A DNA stretch of 64,000 nucleotides from an uncultured Pantoea sp. Its GTDB lineage: Bacteria; Pseudomonadota; Gammaproteobacteria; Enterobacterales; Enterobacteriaceae. The stretch lies in the NCBI GenBank assembly GCA_913778495.1, contig CAJYVD010000013.1, forward strand, positions 293,832-357,831. The letters are read 5' to 3'. This document shows, one piece after another, positions 62,153 to 64,000 of the stretch. Both the position numbers and the translations under genes were made by a program. Every line of letters starts with the position of its first letter. The stretch's first letter is position 1. The notes under the pieces are model-generated. The model was not told where the DNA came from. It worked only from the letters and a program-made list of their open reading frames with translations, and made no database searches.

Positions 62153-63559
62153 CTATTGGATGCCCATCGCCTCTTTCAAGGTGAAAAACAGATCGGTTTG
62201 ATCGGTCAAGCCAACAACGTTTGCTGCGTGAGGGCCATAAGCGGCAATGCGCAACTGCGAACCGGTATGCTCTTGCGACTCCTCTTCAGAATTGCCATAG
62301 CTAATGGTCATCACGGCGCCATCCTTGGTATTGAGCGCCTGCGTCAGACCTGGAGCTTTAGTGCCATTTTCAACAATCTGGCTGCTGTGCGCGTGGTCGG
62401 CGGTGACAACCACCAGCGTGTCGCCATGCTCACGGGCAAAGGACAGCGCTTGCTGTACGGCTTCATCGAGATCTACAGTTTCACCAATTTGACCACAGGG
62501 ATTAGCCGCGTGATCCTGCTTATCAATCGATGCGCCTTCCACCTGAAGGAAGAAACCTTTTTCGTTAGTGCTCAGCAGATCCAGTGCTTTTTTAGTCATT
62601 TGCGCTAGCGTTGGCACCGACGCCGGACGACCTTTATTCACTTCACAGGTCACCACCGGCTTATCAATATTGCCGTGATAGCTTGCTTTTGGTCCCTGCC
62701 AGCGTACCGGCATGTTGCCATCAGCAAACAGGCCGATCACCGGTTTACGCTGATCAGCCTGCTGCAGCGCATTCATTTGCTCTAGGTTGCTCACCCATTG
62801 ATAACCCAACGCTTGCGCCTGTTGACGCAACGTTTTGCCTTGGTACTCACCGGCCTTGGCAGTTCCATTGAAAGTCTTGGCGCCTCCGCCAAGCATGATG
62901 TCGGGCCGGGTTATCAGCATCTGTTCGCTAATTGAGCCTTTACCGCCCAGTTCCAATGCATTGGTGGGGCACAGCTCAGTGGTTTTTTCAGGTCCATAAC
63001 ATTTGCGCGAGGTCACGTGCGCCATCAATGCGGCGGGCGTCGCATCCTGCAATTCAGCGGTAGAAACGTTACCTGTCGCTTTCCCAGCCGCTTTTGCCAG
63101 CTCCAGGATTGTGCGCTGATCGTGGCCATTCACATCCACACCGATGGCACCATTATACGATTTGGTCCCCGTGGCCCACGCCGTGGCCGATGCAGCAGAA
63201 TCCGTAACGTAATTAGGCTTGTGGGTTTTCTTATCCAGCGAGTAGTGCGTGTATTGGCCGGTTAACGGCAGCGCGTCAATCCCCGGAAAAAAGCCGCCTG
63301 CGCCCATGGCAAGGTTTCGCGCCGCAGTGATTTCCGAATCACCCATCCCGTCGCCAATAAGTAAAATGACATTCTTGGCAGGGGTGTTAATTAATGAGGC
63401 TTTCAGCGCCTCGGTTTGGTCGCGGCTCAAACGACGAGCGCCACCGTGTTCAGTGATGTCGCCGCTCGCCGCGCGGGAATATGATGCCACTTCCGCCACT
63501 GCCGTCGTCGCCGTAAGTGAAGCCAGCAGTGAAACCGTTAAAAGAGGTAAGCGTTTCAT
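62153..63559 (-). CDS. phoA: Alkaline phosphatase
   Basis: A 468-residue periplasmic phosphomonoesterase (E. coli PhoA has 471). Signal peptide is residues 1-22 (ending AVA). The nucleophile Ser121 is in [11 protein letters not shown], Asp70 in [11 protein letters not shown] binds metal, and zinc/magnesium ligands are in [25 protein letters not shown] and [14 protein letters not shown]. Cys pairs expected for disulfides ([18 protein letters not shown]...NPCGQ) are present. A Pho-box-like repeat lies upstream on the minus strand. Its short Gly-rich hinge and length suit a secreted dimer. Confidence 0.97.
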   Translation of the reverse strand: MKRLPLLTVSLLASLTATTAVAEVASYSRAASGDITEHGGARRLSRDQTEALKASLINTPAKNVILLIGDGMGDSEITAARNLAMGAGGFFPGIDALPLTGQYTHYSLDKKTHKPNYVTDSAASATAWATGTKSYNGAIGVDVNGHDQRTILELAKAAGKATGNVSTAELQDATPAALMAHVTSRKCYGPEKTTELCPTNALELGGKGSISEQMLITRPDIMLGGGAKTFNGTAKAGEYQGKTLRQQAQALGYQWVSNLEQMNALQQADQRKPVIGLFADGNMPVRWQGPKASYHGNIDKPVVTCEVNKGRPASVPTLAQMTKKALDLLSTNEKGFFLQVEGASIDKQDHAANPCGQIGETVDLDEAVQQALSFAREHGDTLVVVTADHAHSSQIVENGTKAPGLTQALNTKDGAVMTISYGNSEEESQEHTGSQLRIAAYGPHAANVVGLTDQTDLFFTLKEAMGIQ

Positions 63560-63622
63560 TTATAACCATCCTTATTAATAAATTTGGCTAAATGTTTCAG
63601 CGGGCAAGTCTGCGACAATGGC

Positions 63623-63640
63623 GTTTCACTTTTGTGACAC
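63623..63640 (-). promoter_or_regulatory. Pho-box-like site upstream of phoA
   Basis: Read on the minus strand, GTGTCACAAAAGTGAAAC fits the tandem CTGTCAT-A4 pattern with an 11-base period; a further TGTCA unit (63658-63662) stands two periods upstream. It lies about 65 bases before the phoA start. PhoB control of phoA is established; the site is inferred. Confidence 0.6.
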
Positions 63641-63736
63641 TACGAAGGTGGTTTGATGACATTGCGAACAGTTTGATCAGAGTTGCAGCAAGATGAACAG
63701 AGGTTAAGCGAATAGAAAAAAAGGAGAAAATAGCGC

Positions 63737-63765
63737 TTGACCCTTTTGAGCTTACTCCCTATAGT
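63737..63765 (+). promoter_or_regulatory. Sigma-70 promoter of tRNA-Ser
   Basis: TTGACC (-35) and TATAGT (-10) with a 17-base spacer, followed by the GC-rich discriminator AGCGCCCCG typical of stringently controlled stable RNA genes. Confidence 0.82.
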
Positions 63766-63804
63766 AGCGCCCCGTTGACCCAGCGCGGTCAGCGAAAAAA
63801 ATGT

Positions 63805-63892
63805 GGTGAGGTGTCCGAGTGGCTGAAGGAGCACGCCTGGAAAGTGTGTATACGGCAACGTATCGGGGGTTCGAATCCCCCTCTCACCGCCA
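63805..63892 (+). tRNA. serW: tRNA-Ser (anticodon GGA), CCA encoded
   Basis: An 88-base class II tRNA with GGTGAGG acceptor, TCCGAGTGGC D-arm, anticodon loop CTGGAAA (anticodon GGA, reading UCC/UCU), a long variable arm (TATACGGCAACGTATC), GGTTCGAATCC T-arm and encoded CCA. It is nearly identical to E. coli serW/serX; the last acceptor pair is G-T rather than G-C. Own promoter and terminator flank it. The serW/serX name is by similarity only. Confidence 0.96.
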
Positions 63893-63905
63893 TATTTTGA
63901 AGAAG

Positions 63906-63935
63906 AGTCTGAACTTACGTTCAGACTTTTTTTTT
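63906..63935 (+). terminator. Terminator of tRNA-Ser
   Basis: AGTCTGAAC and GTTCAGACT (9 bp, perfect) with a TTAC loop, then nine T, beginning 14 bases after the CCA end. Confidence 0.92.
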
Positions 63936-64000
63936 GACCGCTGCTCCGGCATGAGGGGGATGAGAAGCCCCGACCGGGTTCGACTACCGGCGACAGCCGG
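63936..64000. repeat. Hairpin-rich stretch at the window end, possible repeat
   Basis: GC-rich sequence with GGGG...CCCC and CCGG...CCGG / CCGGCGACAGCCGG pairings and no coding frame. It resembles intergenic palindromic elements of enterobacteria, but only one copy is in view and the window cuts it off. Confidence 0.35.

Noticed and set aside
63930-64000. Second tRNA at the window end because of GGGTTCGAC
   Set aside because: Only a T-loop-like string is present; no acceptor, D-arm or anticodon arm can be folded.

Overview
The window is a stretch of enterobacterial chromosome. Gene content and order match Escherichia coli in long blocks (copDC-holE-exoX-ptrB; eda-zwf-pykA; lpxM-mepM-znuACB; ruvBAC-yebC-nudB-aspS; yecE-cmoAB-cutC-yecM-argS-flhEAB; chaCBA-kdsA-sirB1B2-prmC-prfA-hemA-lolB-ispE-prs-ychH-pth-ychF). 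Protein divergence, the missing edd and hexR genes, the extra GAPDH and a reduced type VI-like locus suggest Erwiniaceae (Pantoea/Erwinia type) rather than Escherichia or Salmonella. That assignment is an inference from gene order and protein similarity; no search was run.

Layout. 1-6.7 kb: copper (yebY fragment, copD, copC), DNA replication and repair (holE, exoX), oligopeptidase B, yebE, and purT behind a near-consensus PurR box. 6.8-11.2 kb: central carbon metabolism (eda, zwf, pykA), with edd and hexR absent and a perfect CRP half-site pair before pykA. 11.3-17.6 kb: an MdfA-type exporter, then envelope and zinc genes (lpxM, mepM, znuA divergent from znuCB) around a Zur box. 17.6-25.8 kb: ruvBAC with a LexA box that coincides with the ruvC terminator, yebC, nudB, aspS, yecE and the cmoAB tRNA-modification pair. 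25.8-32 kb: a secreted YD-like protein, cutC, a PLP enzyme, yecM, an unlisted 40-residue membrane peptide, and argS. 32-35.7 kb: the flagellar export genes flhBAE.

36.3-45.3 kb is the most unusual segment: eight co-directional genes for an SH3-like lipoprotein, a TssL/DotU-OmpA fusion, a C-terminally short TssM/IcmF, TagF, an FHA protein, a PP2C phosphatase, an unknown periplasmic protein, and a transmembrane Ser/Thr kinase. No sheath, tube, spike, baseplate or ClpV gene is present. The locus looks like the type VI membrane subcomplex and threonine-phosphorylation switch working, or decaying, without a contractile tail. It sits at a junction where the flhB side and the chaC side, far apart in E. 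coli, have been joined.

45.3-59.7 kb: chaC, chaB, chaA, then the kdsA-sirB1-sirB2-prmC-prfA-hemA operon facing lolB-ispE-prs, a GGDEF membrane cyclase, ychH, pth and ychF. 60-64 kb: a GlxA-type AraC regulator, a second GAPDH, phoA with a Pho-box-like upstream sequence, and tRNA-Ser(GGA) with its own promoter and terminator. The last 60 bases form a hairpin-rich stretch that may begin a repeat. No CRISPR array, insertion sequence or rRNA gene was seen.
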